From the NCBI RefSeq assembly GCF_000292915.1, contig NC_018513.1:3399656-3463655 (forward strand): a stretch of DNA of 64,000 bases, read 5' to 3'. Below the pieces are notes generated by a model. It was not told the origin of the DNA. It worked only from the letters and a program-made list of their open reading frames with translations, and made no database searches. This document shows, piece after piece, positions 41,594-54,500 of this stretch (positions within the stretch are counted from its first letter, which is position 1; the number at the start of each line of letters is the position of its first letter). A program made the translations under genes and the position numbers. Source of the DNA: Burkholderia cepacia GG4. Its GTDB lineage: Bacteria; Pseudomonadota; Gammaproteobacteria; Burkholderiales; Burkholderiaceae.

Positions 41594-42421
41594 TTAACGC
41601 TTGTGACGGCGCTGGACGATCATCGTCGTCGTGCGCTTGTTGCTGCGGGTGCGGTAACCCTTAGCCGGCGTACCCCACGGGCTCACCGGGTCACGACCTG
41701 CAGCCGTCTTGCCCTCACCACCACCGTGCGGGTGATCAACCGGGTTCATCGCAACGCCACGCACCGTCGGGCGGATACCGCGCCAGCGGTTCGCACCAGC
41801 CTTACCGATTTGGCGCAGGCTATGCTCTTCGTTGCCGACTTCACCGATCGTTGCACGGCACTCGATGTGCACGCGGCGGATTTCGCCCGAACGCAGACGA
41901 ACCTGCGCGTAGACGCCTTCGCGTGCCAGCAGCATGGCCGACGTGCCAGCCGAACGCGCCATTTGCGCGCCCTTGCCCGGCAGCATCTCGATGCAGTGGA
42001 TCGTCGTACCGACCGGAATGTTGCGGATCGGCAGCGTGTTGCCTGCACGGATCGGCGCTTCCGAACCCGACATCAGCTGTTGGCCGACCGTCAGACCCTT
42101 CGGGGCGATGATGTAGCGACGTTCGCCGTCTGCGTAGAGCACCAGCGCGATGTTCGCGCTACGGTTCGGGTCGTACTCGAGACGCTCGACCTTTGCCGGG
42201 ATGCCGTCCTTCGTGCGACGGAAATCGACGATACGGTAGTGTTGCTTGTGACCACCACCCTTGTGACGCGTGGTGATACGACCGTTGTTGTTACGGCCGG
42301 CGGTCGAGCTCTGCGAGTCGAGCAGTGCCGCGAACGGCTTGCCCTGGTGCAGGTTCTTGTTGACCACCTTGACCATCGCGCGGCGACCCGGCGATGTCGG
42401 CTTAACTTTAACGATTGCCAT
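41594..42421 (-). CDS. rplB: 50S ribosomal protein L2
   Basis: A 275-residue protein essential for subunit association and the peptidyltransferase environment. [20 protein letters not shown], then [19 protein letters not shown] (read AGRNNNG here), and [15 protein letters not shown] with the conserved functional His are present. Two bases separate it from rplW. Confidence 0.98.
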
Positions 42422-42423
42422 GA

Positions 42424-42738
42424 TTACTTGGCCTCCGCTTCAAAGTTGATTTCCTGGCCGGGCTTCAGGCAAACGTACGCCTTCTTCACGTCCTTACGGC
42501 GGCCCATCGAACGGCCGAAGCGCTTTTGCTTGCCCTTCTGAACCAGCACGTTGACCGAATCAACTTCAACCTTGAACAGCAGCTCGACAGCCGCCTTCAC
42601 TTCCTGCTTCGTGGCATCCGGTGCGACTTCGAACACGACTTGCTCGTTCTTGTCGGCAACCAGCGTCGCCTTTTCCGAGATCACCGGTGCGAGCAGGACC
42701 TGCATCAAACGATGATCGTTCTTGCGAATCTCGCTCAT
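42424..42738 (-). CDS. rplW: 50S ribosomal protein L23
   Basis: A 104-residue exit-site protein that docks trigger factor and [23 protein letters not shown] and the loop [20 protein letters not shown] are typical. Its start overlaps the rplD stop as ATGA. Confidence 0.98.
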
Positions 42739-43355
42739 GACAGCAACTCCTCGATCTGGGCGACCGCAGCCTTCGTGACCAGCACTTTCTTGAAGTAGAT
42801 CAGCGACAGCGGGTCAGCGTAGCGCGGCTCGACAATCGCCACGTGCGGCAGGTTGCGCGAAGCCAGGTACAGGTTCTCGTCGACCGTGTCCGTGATGATC
42901 AGAACGGAGTCGAGACCCATGGTCTTGAATTTGTCAGCCAGCAGCTTGGTCTTCGGCGCTTCGAGGATGATGTCCTCGACGACCGACAGACGGCCTTCGC
43001 GGGCCAGCTGCGAGAAGATCGAGCAGAGACCTGCGCGATGCATCTTCTTGTTGACCTTGTGCGAGAAGTTCTCTTCCGGCGAGTTCGGGAAGATGCGACC
43101 ACCGCCACGCCACAACGGGCTCGACGACATACCAGCACGAGCGCGGCCCGTACCCTTCTGACGCCACGGCTTCTTGGTGGTGTGCTTGACTTGCTCACGG
43201 TCCTTCTGTGCGCGGTTACCCTGGCGAGCATTCGCCTGGTAAGCGACGACGACCTGGTGGATCAGCGCTTCGTTGTAGTCACGACCGAACACGACGTCCG
43301 ACGCGTTGACCACTGCACCTTCCTGACCATTTTCATTCAGGAGCTTGAGTTCCAT
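42735..43355 (-). CDS. rplD: 50S ribosomal protein L4
   Basis: A 206-residue tunnel protein; in E. coli it also represses the S10 operon. The tunnel extension [20 protein letters not shown] is intact. The gene overlaps rplC by one base (TAATG). The segment [20 protein letters not shown] lies in the C-terminal half. Confidence 0.98.
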
Positions 43356-44005
43356 TATTTCGCCCCCTTGGTCTTGACGGCCGGCGTCACGAAAACCTTG
43401 CCGCCCTTCGCGCCCGGAATCGCGCCCTTGACGAGCAGCAGCTTGCGCTCTGCGTCGATACGAGCGATTTCGAGGTTCTGCACCGTCACCGTAACGTCAC
43501 CGAGGTGACCCGTCATGCGCTTACCCGGGAAAACACGACCCGGATCCTGCGCCATACCGATCGAGCCCGGCACGTTGTGCGAGCGCGAGTTACCGTGCGT
43601 GGCACGGCCGGAGGAGAAGTTGTAACGCTTGATCGTACCGGCGTAGCCCTTACCGATCGACACGCCTTGCACGTCGACCTTCTGGCCTACTTCGAAAAGA
43701 TCAGCACCGACCACGGCGCCATTCGACAGCTCAGCTGCCTTGGCCGCGTCAATGCGGAATTCCTTGAGGATTTCACCGGCTTCGACACCGGCTTTGGCGA
43801 GATGACCTGCCAGCGGCTTCGTCACGCGCGATGCGCGGCGGGAGCCGAATGCAACCTGCACGGCCGTGTAGCCGTCGGTTTCAACAGTCTTGATCTGCGT
43901 CACGCGGTTGTCCGACACGTCCAGCACGGTGACGGGAATCGAATCCCCTTCAGCCGTGAAGATACGGGTCATGCCAACCTTGCGACCTACGAGTCCAAGG
44001 CTCAT
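43355..44005 (-). CDS. rplC: 50S ribosomal protein L3
   Basis: A 216-residue protein reaching the peptidyltransferase centre. [20 protein letters not shown] is the family start. GGAG lies close to three possible ATG codons (44017, 44008, 44005), and the last is chosen by family length. [20 protein letters not shown] and [12 protein letters not shown] mark the core. It has its own predicted promoter and a hairpin CCCGAC/GTCGGG directly before the ribosome binding site. Confidence 0.96.
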   Translation of the reverse strand: MSLGLVGRKVGMTRIFTAEGDSIPVTVLDVSDNRVTQIKTVETDGYTAVQVAFGSRRASRVTKPLAGHLAKAGVEAGEILKEFRIDAAKAAELSNGAVVGADLFEVGQKVDVQGVSIGKGYAGTIKRYNFSSGRATHGNSRSHNVPGSIGMAQDPGRVFPGKRMTGHLGDVTVTVQNLEIARIDAERKLLLVKGAIPGAKGGKVFVTPAVKTKGAK

Positions 44006-44104
44006 CATTTTCTCCATTCCCGACTGCGATTGGTCGGGGCTGATTTACAAAATGCCGGGCACGCAAGGCCCAACTTTTTTACGCGAATACGCGAAAAGCC
44101 AAGC

Positions 44105-44133
44105 AGTATAGCCCGACTTCTCGATTTCCGCAA
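44105..44133 (-). promoter_or_regulatory. Predicted promoter upstream of rplC
   Basis: On the minus strand TTGCGG (44133-44128), a 17-base spacer and TATACT (44110-44105) lie in the 178-base gap between rpsJ and rplC. This predicts a leader of about 93 nt. Confidence 0.6.
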
Positions 44134-44183
44134 GCAATACAAAGACTTAGCGCCGCCCGACAAGCCGGTTGGCGCTGAAAGCC

Positions 44184-44495
44184 TTACTGCAGCTTGATTT
44201 CCACGTCGACGCCAGCCGGCAGATCGAGCTTCATCAGCGCGTCAACCGTCTTGTCGGTCGGATCGACGATGTCCATCAGGCGCTGGTGGGTGCGGATTTC
44301 GAGCTGATCACGCGACGTCTTGTTGACGTGCGGCGAACGCAGGATGTCAAAACGCTGAATGCGCGTCGGCAGCGGCACCGGGCCACGGACGATTGCGCCA
44401 GTCCGCTTCGCGGTATCGACGATCTCGGCAGCCGATTGATCGATCAGACGATAGTCGAATGCCTTCAGACGAATGCGGATTTTCTGTTGCTGCAT
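44184..44495 (-). CDS. rpsJ: 30S ribosomal protein S10 / NusE
   Basis: A 103-residue protein with a second role as NusE in transcription antitermination. [20 protein letters not shown] and [20 protein letters not shown] are diagnostic. Upstream in-frame codons to 44558 are rejected. The 286-base gap to tuf contains the tuf terminator and a -10-like TAGAAT at 44623-44618 with a poor -35. The gap to rplC is unusually long, with a promoter of its own. Confidence 0.97.
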   Translation of the reverse strand: MQQQKIRIRLKAFDYRLIDQSAAEIVDTAKRTGAIVRGPVPLPTRIQRFDILRSPHVNKTSRDQLEIRTHQRLMDIVDPTDKTVDALMKLDLPAGVDVEIKLQ

Positions 44496-44677
44496 GACGA
44501 TTCCTTGAAAAGAGCGAGGCGATGTTGCATCGCCGGACACTAAAAGAACGCGAAACATGTTGCCTGCGGGGAGCGAGGCGACAGGTTCCGAACGGCACTT
44601 CCACTGCTAAGCCCGCGATTCTACACGAAAATTCGGAGCGGTGGTGTGCGTTTGTCGATGTGCGCGATGGCACGCCA

Positions 44678-44720
44678 CAAAAACAAAACCGGGTGCCAGC
44701 ACAAGCTGGACACCCGGTTT
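44678..44720 (-). terminator. Terminator after tuf
   Basis: On the minus strand AACCGGGTG-CCAGC pairs with GCTGG-CACCCGGTT (one T/C mismatch) around TTGT, followed by TTGTTTTTG. It separates the str operon from rpsJ. Confidence 0.85.
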
Positions 44721-44781
44721 CGACGGTACAACTGCCTACCGTGGAATCGCGGACCCACGAGGGATCCGCGGATCGTCGATA

Positions 44782-45975
44782 TTACTCGATGATCTTGGCG
44801 ACGACGCCGGCGCCGACGGTACGGCCGCCTTCGCGGATTGCGAAGCGCAGACCTTCTTCCATCGCGATCGGAGCGATCAGCTTCACCGTGATCGACACGT
44901 TGTCGCCCGGCATCACCATTTCCTTGTCCTTCGGCAGCTCGATCGAGCCCGTCACGTCCGTCGTACGGAAGTAGAACTGCGGACGGTAGTTGTTGAAGAA
45001 CGGCGTGTGACGGCCGCCTTCGTCCTTGCTCAGCACGTACACTTCAGCCGTGAAGTGCGTGTGCGGCGTGATCGAACCCGGCTTCGCCAGAACCTGGCCA
45101 CGCTCCACGTCTTCACGCTTCGTGCCGCGCAGCAGGATACCAACGTTGTCGCCTGCCTGACCTTGGTCCAGCAGCTTGCGGAACATTTCAACGCCCGTGC
45201 AGGTCGTCTTCACCGTCGGCTTGATACCGACGATTTCGATTTCTTCGCCGACCTTCACGATGCCGCGCTCGACACGACCCGTCACAACCGTACCACGGCC
45301 CGAGATCGAGAACACGTCTTCCACCGGCATCAGGAACGCGCCGTCAACTGCACGCTCCGGCGTCGGGATGTACGTGTCCAGTGCGTCTGCCAGGCTCATG
45401 ATCGCCACTTCGCCCCAGCTCGCCCGTGTCGCCCTTCCAGCGCCAGCTTCGCCGAACCCTTCACGATCGGCGTGTCGTCGCCCGGGAAGTCGTACTTCGA
45501 CAGGAGTTCGCGAACTTCCCATCTCGACCAGCTCGAGCAGTTCAGCGTCGTCCACCATGTCGCACTTGTTCAGGAACACGATGATGTACGGAACGCCAAC
45601 CTGACGGGCCAGCAGGATGTGCTCGCGCGTTTGCGGCATCGGGCCGTCTGCTGCCGAGCAAACCAGGATCGCGCCGTCCATCTGCGCTGCGCCCGTGATC
45701 ATGTTCTTCACATAGTCAGCGTGGCCCGGGCAGTCGACGTGTGCGTAGTGGCGGTTAGCCGTTTCGTACTCGACGTGTGCCGTGTTGATCGTGATGCCGC
45801 GCGCCTTTTCTTCCGGTGCCGCGTCGATCTGGTCGTATGCCTTCGCTTCGCCGCCGAACTTCTTCGTCAGCACCGTCGTAATCGCTGCCGTCAGCGTCGT
45901 CTTGCCGTGGTCAACGTGACCAATCGTACCAACGTTGACGTGCGGCTTGGTCCGCTCGAATTTACCTTTTGCCAT
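44782..45975 (-). CDS. tuf: Elongation factor Tu, with three compensating +1 changes
   Basis: EF-Tu delivers aminoacyl-tRNA to the ribosome. G1 [15 protein letters not shown]3 [13 protein letters not shown] and G4 NKCDMVDD are intact, as are domains 2 and 3 from [13 protein letters not shown] on. Residues 153-187, which should read much like [19 protein letters not shown] and onward, instead read [15 protein letters not shown] and onward. On the coding strand three G-runs are one base too long (at 45518-45520, 45432-45434 and 45413-45416 in window coordinates). Removing one base from each restores the normal 396-residue protein. The reading frame is thus open at 397 codons but the product as written would be defective. 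Sequencing error is the likeliest cause; a second tuf copy starts at the right edge. Confidence 0.93.
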   Translation of the reverse strand: MAKGKFERTKPHVNVGTIGHVDHGKTTLTAAITTVLTKKFGGEAKAYDQIDAAPEEKARGITINTAHVEYETANRHYAHVDCPGHADYVKNMITGAAQMDGAILVCSAADGPMPQTREHILLARQVGVPYIIVFLNKCDMVDDAELLELVEMGSSRTPVEVRLPGRRHADREGFGEAGAGRATRASWGEVAIMSLADALDTYIPTPERAVDGAFLMPVEDVFSISGRGTVVTGRVERGIVKVGEEIEIVGIKPTVKTTCTGVEMFRKLLDQGQAGDNVGILLRGTKREDVERGQVLAKPGSITPHTHFTAEVYVLSKDEGGRHTPFFNNYRPQFYFRTTDVTGSIELPKDKEMVMPGDNVSITVKLIAPIAMEEGLRFAIREGGRTVGAGVVAKIIE

Positions 45976-46014
45976 GATTCTCTTCTTTCAAAAATAATCG
46001 ATTGTGATAACGAA

Positions 46015-48117
<2,103 letters not shown>

Positions 48118-48240
48118 TTTGATCCTCTACTGGGATGACGCGATGCAGCGCTGCTGCATCACGCTTCAACACAAACGGGCGAGGCGCCTGAAAAGCGCAC
48201 CCGCCCGGAATTTATTTCCGCAAACAGCCCAGCCAGGCGC

Positions 48241-48711
48241 TTAGAAACGGAAATGCGAGAACGCGCGGTTGGCTTCTGCCATGCGGTGAACTTCGTCGCG
48301 CTTCTTCATCGCGCCGCCACGGCCTTCGGCCGCTTCGGAGAGTTCACCTGCCAGGCGCAGAGCCATCGACTTCTCGCTGCGCTTCTTCGCAGCCTCACGC
48401 AGCCAGCGCATCGCCAATGCCATACGACGCGACGGGCGCACTTCGACCGGAACTTGATAGTTGGCACCACCAACGCGACGGCTCTTCACTTCGACCACCG
48501 GCTTCACGTTGTTGAGCGCAACCGTGAACACTTCCAGCGGGTCCTTGCCACCCTTGGTCTGGATCTGTTCGAATGCGCCATAAACGATGCGCTCTGCGAC
48601 CGACTTCTTGCCGGACAGCATCAGCATGTTCATGAACTTGGCAACATCAACGTTACCGAACTTCGGATCCGGCAACACTTCCCGCTTGGGGACTTCGCGA
48701 CGACGCGGCAT
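48241..48711 (-). CDS. rpsG: 30S ribosomal protein S7
   Basis: A 156-residue head assembly protein at the tRNA exit site; in E. coli it represses the str operon by binding between rpsL and rps[20 protein letters not shown] and [20 protein letters not shown] are typical. The 172-base gap upstream carries a perfect GGAGCTGG-AA-CCAGCTCC hairpin (48736-48753), close to the start. Confidence 0.98.
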   Translation of the reverse strand: MPRRREVPKREVLPDPKFGNVDVAKFMNMLMLSGKKSVAERIVYGAFEQIQTKGGKDPLEVFTVALNNVKPVVEVKSRRVGGANYQVPVEVRPSRRMALAMRWLREAAKKRSEKSMALRLAGELSEAAEGRGGAMKKRDEVHRMAEANRAFSHFRF

Positions 48712-48735
48712 GATTCTTCCTTTACTTGTTCAGTT

Positions 48736-48753
48736 GGAGCTGGTTCCAGCTCC
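48736..48753 (-). promoter_or_regulatory. Perfect hairpin in the rpsL-rpsG intercistronic region
   Basis: An 8-bp perfect stem with AA loop lies 24 bases before the rpsG start codon. This is the region where S7 binds its own message in E. coli. Use of the same site here is inference. Confidence 0.4.
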
Positions 48754-48883
48754 GCGGCCACCAACAAACCCGATCACATCTTCACGACTAACCAGCTTGG
48801 CCGGGTGACCACTTACTCGACAGCACCGGCAATCCGGCACTCCCGCCTTGACCGCCCTGCGGCGATCCCTGATCAAAAACTGC

Positions 48884-49264
48884 TTACTTGGCAGCCTTTG
48901 CACGCTTCGCGCCGTACTTCGAGCGCGCTTGCTTACGGTCCTTGACGCCCTGGGTATCCAGCGAGCCGCGAACCATGTGGTAACGCACACCCGGCAAGTC
49001 CTTCACACGGCCGCCGCGGATCAGCACAACCGAGTGTTCCTGCAGGTTGTGGCCTTCACCGCCGATGTACGAAATCACTTCGAAGCCGTTCGTCAGACGA
49101 ACCTTGGCGACCTTACGGAGTGCCGAGTTCGGCTTCTTCGGCGTCGTCGTGTACACACGGGTGCACACGCCGCGACGCTGGGGGCAGTCCTGCAGGGCCG
49201 GGCTCTTGCTCTTCGTCGTTTCCGACTGACGGCCTTTGCGAACCAGTTGGTTGATGGTTGGCAT
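48884..49264 (-). CDS. rpsL: 30S ribosomal protein S12
   Basis: A 126-residue decoding-site protein. [39 protein letters not shown] and [17 protein letters not shown] are present. The two Lys whose substitution gives streptomycin resistance in other bacteria (in PKKPNS and GGRVKDL) are unchanged. It is the first gene of the str operon. Confidence 0.98.
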
Positions 49265-49402
49265 TGTTTATTCCTGAAATTGAACAAAATCTGCACATCG
49301 ATTTCGGGCAAAGCGAGAATCGGCGCACAGTTGACTTCCGAACCGGCGAATCGGGTGCGAGCTTTCGAACGCAACACGGCCCACCGAATACCGGAACCCA
49401 GC

Positions 49403-49432
49403 ATGATATTCCGGAAATACCAACTAAGTCAA
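49403..49432 (-). promoter_or_regulatory. Predicted str operon promoter
   Basis: On the minus strand TTGACT (49432-49427), an 18-base spacer and TATCAT (49408-49403) predict a start near 49396 and a 132-nt leader before rpsL. No terminator is evident between recQ and this promoter. Confidence 0.65.
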
Positions 49433-49491
49433 CGGCTTGCGTGATTTGCCAGTCGACCGCGTGGTTTACAGGAAGGGTCGGAACGCCTGTG

Positions 49492-51339
49492 TCAGGCCGA
49501 TTCGACGACGTCGATGATCTCGTCGCCGAAGCGTTCGAGCTTGCGTACGCCCATGCCGGGGATGTGGCGCAGGTCGTCGATCGACTCCGGCGCGTTGCGC
49601 GCGATTTCCGCGAGCGTCGCGTCGTGGAAGATCACGTAGGCCGGCACGCCGTCGGTCTTGGCGGTTTCCGCGCGCCACGCGCGCAGCGCGTCCCACCGCG
49701 CGCGCTCGCGCGTACCCATGCCGGCCGTCGGGTCGACGCGCGTGCCGCTGCGGCTCGACGACTGGCGCGTGCGCTGCGGCTTCACGTAGCGGCGCAGCGT
49801 GACCTTCTCCTCGTTTTTCAGCACGGGCTTCGCGGCCTCGGTCAGCACCAGCGCGCCGAAGCCGCCATGATCGACGGCCAGATAGCCGTACGCGACGAGC
49901 TGCCGGAAAATCGCGCGCCATTCGGGCTCGGACAGCGATGCGCCGATCCCGAACGTCGTGAGCTGGTCGTGGCCGCGCTGCAACACCTTCTCCGTGCGCC
50001 CGCCGCGCAGGATCTCGATCAGGTGGCTCGAGCCGAAATTGAAGCCGCTCGCGCGCTGCGCGCGGAACACGCAAGACAGCGCCATCTGCGCCTCGCGCGT
50101 GGCATCCCACGATGCGGGCGGCTCGAGGCACGTGTCGCAGTTGCCGCACGGCCGGCTCTCTTCGCCGAAGTAGTTCAGCAGCCGCACGCGGCGGCACGAG
50201 ATCGTCTCGCACAGCCCGAGCAGCGCATCGAGCTTCGACGTCTGCACGCGCTTGTGCGCGTCGTCCGCATCGGACTCGTCGATCATCTTGCGCTGCTGGA
50301 CGACGTCGCCGAGACCGTACGCCATCCATGCGTTCGCGGGCATCCCGTCGCGGCCCGCGCGACCCGTTTCCTGGTAGTAGCCTTCGACGCTCTTCGGCAG
50401 ATCCAGGTGCGCGACGAAACGCACGTCGGGTTTGTCGATCCCCATGCCGAACGCGATCGTCGCGCACATCACGACGCCCTCTTCGCGCTGGAACATTTCC
50501 TGGTGCTTCTGCCGCACCTCGAACTCCATCCCGGCGTGATACGGCAGCGCGCGCACGCCCTGCGCCTTCAGCCACTCGGCCGTTTCCTCGACCTTGCGGC
50601 GCGACAGGCAATAGACGACGCCCGCGTCCGTCGTGCCGTCGGCATTCGTGTGTTCGGCACGGATGAAGTCGAGCAACTGCGAGCGCGCGTTGTCTTTCTC
50701 GACGATCCGGTAGCGGATGTTCGGGCGGTCGAAGCTCGACACGAACACGCGCGCGTCGTCGAGCGCGAGACGATGGATGATCTCGTCGCGCGTGATCGCG
50801 TCGGCCGTGGCCGTCAGCGCAACGCGCGGCACCGCCGGAAACCGCTCGTGCAGCACCGACAGCTGGATGTATTCCGGACGGAAATCGTGCCCCCATTGCG
50901 ACACGCAGTGCGCTTCGTCGATCGCGAACAGGCCGATCTTCGCGCGCTCGAGCAGGTCGAGGAAGCGCCCCGTCATCAGCCGTTCCGGCGCGACGTACAG
51001 CAGGTCGATTTCGCCTTCGCGCAGCGCGCGCTCGGTGGCCGCGGCCTCGGCACCCGACAGCGTCGAGTTCAGGTAGGCCGCACGGACGCCGACTTCGCGC
51101 AGCGCGGCGACCTGGTCCTGCATCAGCGCGATCAGCGGCGACACCACGATGCCTGCGCCCTGCCCGGCCTCGCGGCGCAGCAGCGCCGGAATCTGGTAGC
51201 ACAGCGACTTGCCGCCGCCGGTCGGCATCAGCACGAGGCAATCGCCGCCGCCGGCGACGTGTTCGACGATCTCGCCCTGCTGGCCGCGAAATGCGGAATA
51301 ACCAAAGACTTCGTCGAGGATTTCGAGGGCGCGGGACAT
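49492..51339 (-). CDS. recQ: ATP-dependent DNA helicase RecQ
   Basis: A 615-residue 3'-5' helicase for recombination and fork repair. Walker A is [15 protein letters not shown], motif II is [18 protein letters not shown], and motif VI lies around [10 protein letters not shown]. The zinc site of the RQC region has Cys in [16 protein letters not shown] and CGNCDTC. The C-terminal HRDC domain ends with [20 protein letters not shown]. Its position between rpoC and rpsL places a repair gene inside the expression supercluster. Confidence 0.96.
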   Translation of the reverse strand: MSRALEILDEVFGYSAFRGQQGEIVEHVAGGGDCLVLMPTGGGKSLCYQIPALLRREAGQGAGIVVSPLIALMQDQVAALREVGVRAAYLNSTLSGAEAAATERALREGEIDLLYVAPERLMTGRFLDLLERAKIGLFAIDEAHCVSQWGHDFRPEYIQLSVLHERFPAVPRVALTATADAITRDEIIHRLALDDARVFVSSFDRPNIRYRIVEKDNARSQLLDFIRAEHTNADGTTDAGVVYCLSRRKVEETAEWLKAQGVRALPYHAGMEFEVRQKHQEMFQREEGVVMCATIAFGMGIDKPDVRFVAHLDLPKSVEGYYQETGRAGRDGMPANAWMAYGLGDVVQQRKMIDESDADDAHKRVQTSKLDALLGLCETISCRRVRLLNYFGEESRPCGNCDTCLEPPASWDATREAQMALSCVFRAQRASGFNFGSSHLIEILRGGRTEKVLQRGHDQLTTFGIGASLSEPEWRAIFRQLVAYGYLAVDHGGFGALVLTEAAKPVLKNEEKVTLRRYVKPQRTRQSSSRSGTRVDPTAGMGTRERARWDALRAWRAETAKTDGVPAYVIFHDATLAEIARNAPESIDDLRHIPGMGVRKLERFGDEIIDVVESA

Positions 51340-51502
51340 GAATGAGAACGAGGGCGGCAGAACGATGACCGCAATTTTAACAACCCGCTCGCACAGCGCG
51401 CGGCGAATCGTGCAACGCTAGCCAAGCGGACAGGGTTCGTGCGCGCGCATGACGGGCCTGCGCAACCGTGCGGCAAGCCCGTCATGCACGCGAACGACGG
51501 AT

Positions 51503-51533
51503 AAAAAAAACCGCCCGGCGGACCGGGCGGTTT
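51503..51533 (-). terminator. Terminator after rpoC
   Basis: On the minus strand AACCGCCCGG pairs with CCGGGCGGTT around a four-base loop, followed by TTTTTT. It lies 39 bases beyond the rpoC stop. The remainder of the 232-base gap to recQ shows nothing distinctive. Confidence 0.92.
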
Positions 51534-51571
51534 CGATGACAGCGAGGTGAGGCGGCTCGCGCCGCCCGCAC

Positions 51572-54500
51572 TTACTCGGCCGTCGGGTGTTGCTGCGGCT
51601 CTTCTGCCGGCGCGCTCGGCGTGCCGAAGTCGAATGCCTCTTCCGCTGCGATCTGGTCGAAACGCTCGCGATCCGACGATTCCTTCGCCTTGCGCGCCTT
51701 GTGGAACGCGAGACCCGTACCGGCCGGAATCAGACGGCCGACGATCACGTTTTCCTTCAGGCCACGCAGATCGTCGCGCTTGCCCATGATCGCCGCTTCG
51801 GTCAGCACGCGGGTCGTTTCCTGGAACGATGCCGCGGAGATGAACGAGTCGGTCGACAGCGATGCCTTCGTGATACCGAGCAGCACGTTGTCGTACGAAG
51901 CCGGACGCTTGTCCTCGGCGATCATGCGATCGTTCTCGTCCAGCATGTCGGAACGCTCGACCTGTTCGCCCGGGATGAAGCGCGTATCACCGTTGTCGGT
52001 GATCTGCACACGACGCAGCATCTGGCGAACGATCACCTCGATGTGCTTGTCGTTGATCTTCACGCCCTGCAGACGATACACGTCCTGCACTTCGTCGACG
52101 ATGTAGCGCGACAGCGCCTCGATACCCTGCAGACGCAGGATGTCGTGCGGATCGGCCGGACCGTCCACGATCATTTCGCCCTTGTTGACGACCTGTGCAT
52201 CGTGAACCAGAACCTGCTTTTCCTTCGCGATCAGGAACTCGTGCTGATTGCCTTCGAGGTCCGTGATGACGAGACGCTGCTTGCCCTTCGTGTCCTTACC
52301 GAACGACGTCGTACCGGTGACTTCCGCGAGAATGCCGGCATCCTTCGGCGAACGCGCTTCGAACAGTTCCGCCACCCGCGGCAGACCGCCGGTAATGTCA
52401 CGCGTCTTCTGCGCTTCGGTCGGGATACGTGCGAGCACTTCACCCACCTGCACCTGCTGGCCGTCCTTCACGGTGATCAGTGCGCCGACCTGGAAGCCGA
52501 TCTGCACTGCGTGTTCCGTGCCCGGGATCTTCACTTCGTCGCCGTTCGCGTCGAGCAGTTTCACCTGCGGACGCACGCTCTTCGAAGCTTGCGAACCACG
52601 ACGCTTCACGTCGATCACGACCAGCGTCGACAGGCCGGTCACGTCGTCGATCTGCTTCGCGACGGTCACACCTTCCTCGACGTTCTCGAACTTCACCGTA
52701 CCACCGTACTCGGTGATGATCGGACGCGTCATCGGATCCCACGTCGCCAGCTGCGTGCCGGCCTTGATCGTCGCGCCGTCGAGCTGCAGCAGCGTCGCGC
52801 CGTACGGCACTTTGTGACGCTCGCGCTCGCGACCGAAATCGTCGGTGATCAGCGCTTCGCCCGAACGCGAGATGACGATCTGCTCGCCCTTCGCGTTGGT
52901 GACGTAACGCATCGTCGCCGTGAAACGCACGATACCGTTGCTCTTCGCTTCGACCGACGACGCCACTGCCGCACGCGATGCCGCACCACCGATGTGGAAC
53001 GTACGCATCGTCAGCTGCGTGCCCGGTTCACCGATCGACTGTGCCGCGATCACGCCGACTGCTTCACCGACGTTCACGAGCGAGCCGCGGCCGAGGTCAC
53101 GGCCGTAGCAGGCTGCGCACAGGCCGTAGCGCGTTTCGCAGGTCAGCGGCGTGCGCACGCGCACTTCGTCGATGCCGAGGCGTTCGATTTCCTCGACCGC
53201 CGTTTCGTCGAGCAGCATGCCCGATTCGTACACCGTTTCCTGCGTTTCCGGGTTCACGACGTCCGCGACCGCGACGCGGCCGAGGATACGGTCGCGCAGC
53301 GCTTCGACGACTTCACCGCCTTCGACCAGCGCCTTCATCGCGACGCCGTTCGACGTACCGCAATCGTCTTCCACCACCACCAGATCCTGCGTGACGTCGA
53401 CGAGACGACGCGTCAGGTAACCCGAGTTCGCGGTCTTCAGTGCCGTATCAGCCAGACCCTTACGTGCACCGTGGGTCGAGATGAAGTACTGCAACACGTT
53501 CAGGCCTTCGCGGAAGTTCGCGGTAATCGGCGTCTCGATAATCGAGCCGTCCGGCTTCGCCATCAGGCCTCGCATACCGGCCAGCTGACGAATCTGAACC
53601 GCCGAACCCCGGGCGCCCGAGTCGGCCATCATGTAGATCGAGTTGAACGACTCCTGGCGCGTCTCGTTGCCGTCGCGGTCCGTCACCGGTTCCGTCGACA
53701 ACTGCTCCATCATCGCCTTGCCGACCGCTTCCGACGTTGCCGACCAGATGTCGACCACGTTGTTGTAGCGTTCCTGCGCGGTGACGAGACCCGACATGTA
53801 CTGGCGGTCGTACTCCTTCACCTTCTTCGCGGCGTCGCCGACGATCGTTTCCTTCTGCGGCGGCACGAGCATGTCGTCCACGCAGATCGAAATACCGGCG
53901 CGCGTCGCGAGACGGAAACCCGACTGCATCAGCTGGTCGGCAAACACCACCGTCGCGCGCAGACCGCACTTGCGGAACGCCGTGTTGATCAGGCGCGAGA
54001 TTTCCTTCTTCTTCAGCGGCTTGTTCAGCACCGAGAACGGCAGGCCGTGCGGCAGGATCTCCGACAGGATCGCGCGGCCGACGGTCGTCGCGTACAACGA
54101 GATCTTCGGCACGAACTGCGGCGCGCCTTCCGACGTGTCCTCGTTGCGGACCATTTCGGTGATTCGCACGTTGACGCGCGATGCGAGCTCGACTTCCTTG
54201 TTCTCGTACGCGCGGATCGCTTCCGACACGCCGGTGAACGACAGGCCTTCGCCCTTGCCGTTGATCGCTTCGCGGGTCGCGTAGTACAGACCCAGCACGA
54301 TATCCTGCGACGGCACGATCGACGGATCGCCGTTGGCCGGGAACAGCACGTTGTTCGACGCCAGCATCAGCGTACGCGCTTCCATCTGCGCTTCGAGCGA
54401 CAGCGGCACGTGAACGGCCATCTGGTCACCGTCGAAGTCGGCGTTGAACGCCGCGCAGACGAGCGGGTGCAGCTGAATTGCCTTGCCTTCGATCAGCACG

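Noticed and set aside
44782..45975. Calling the first tuf gene a pseudogene
   Set aside because: The frame is open from start to stop and the defect is best explained by three homopolymer errors, so it is kept as a CDS with a warning.
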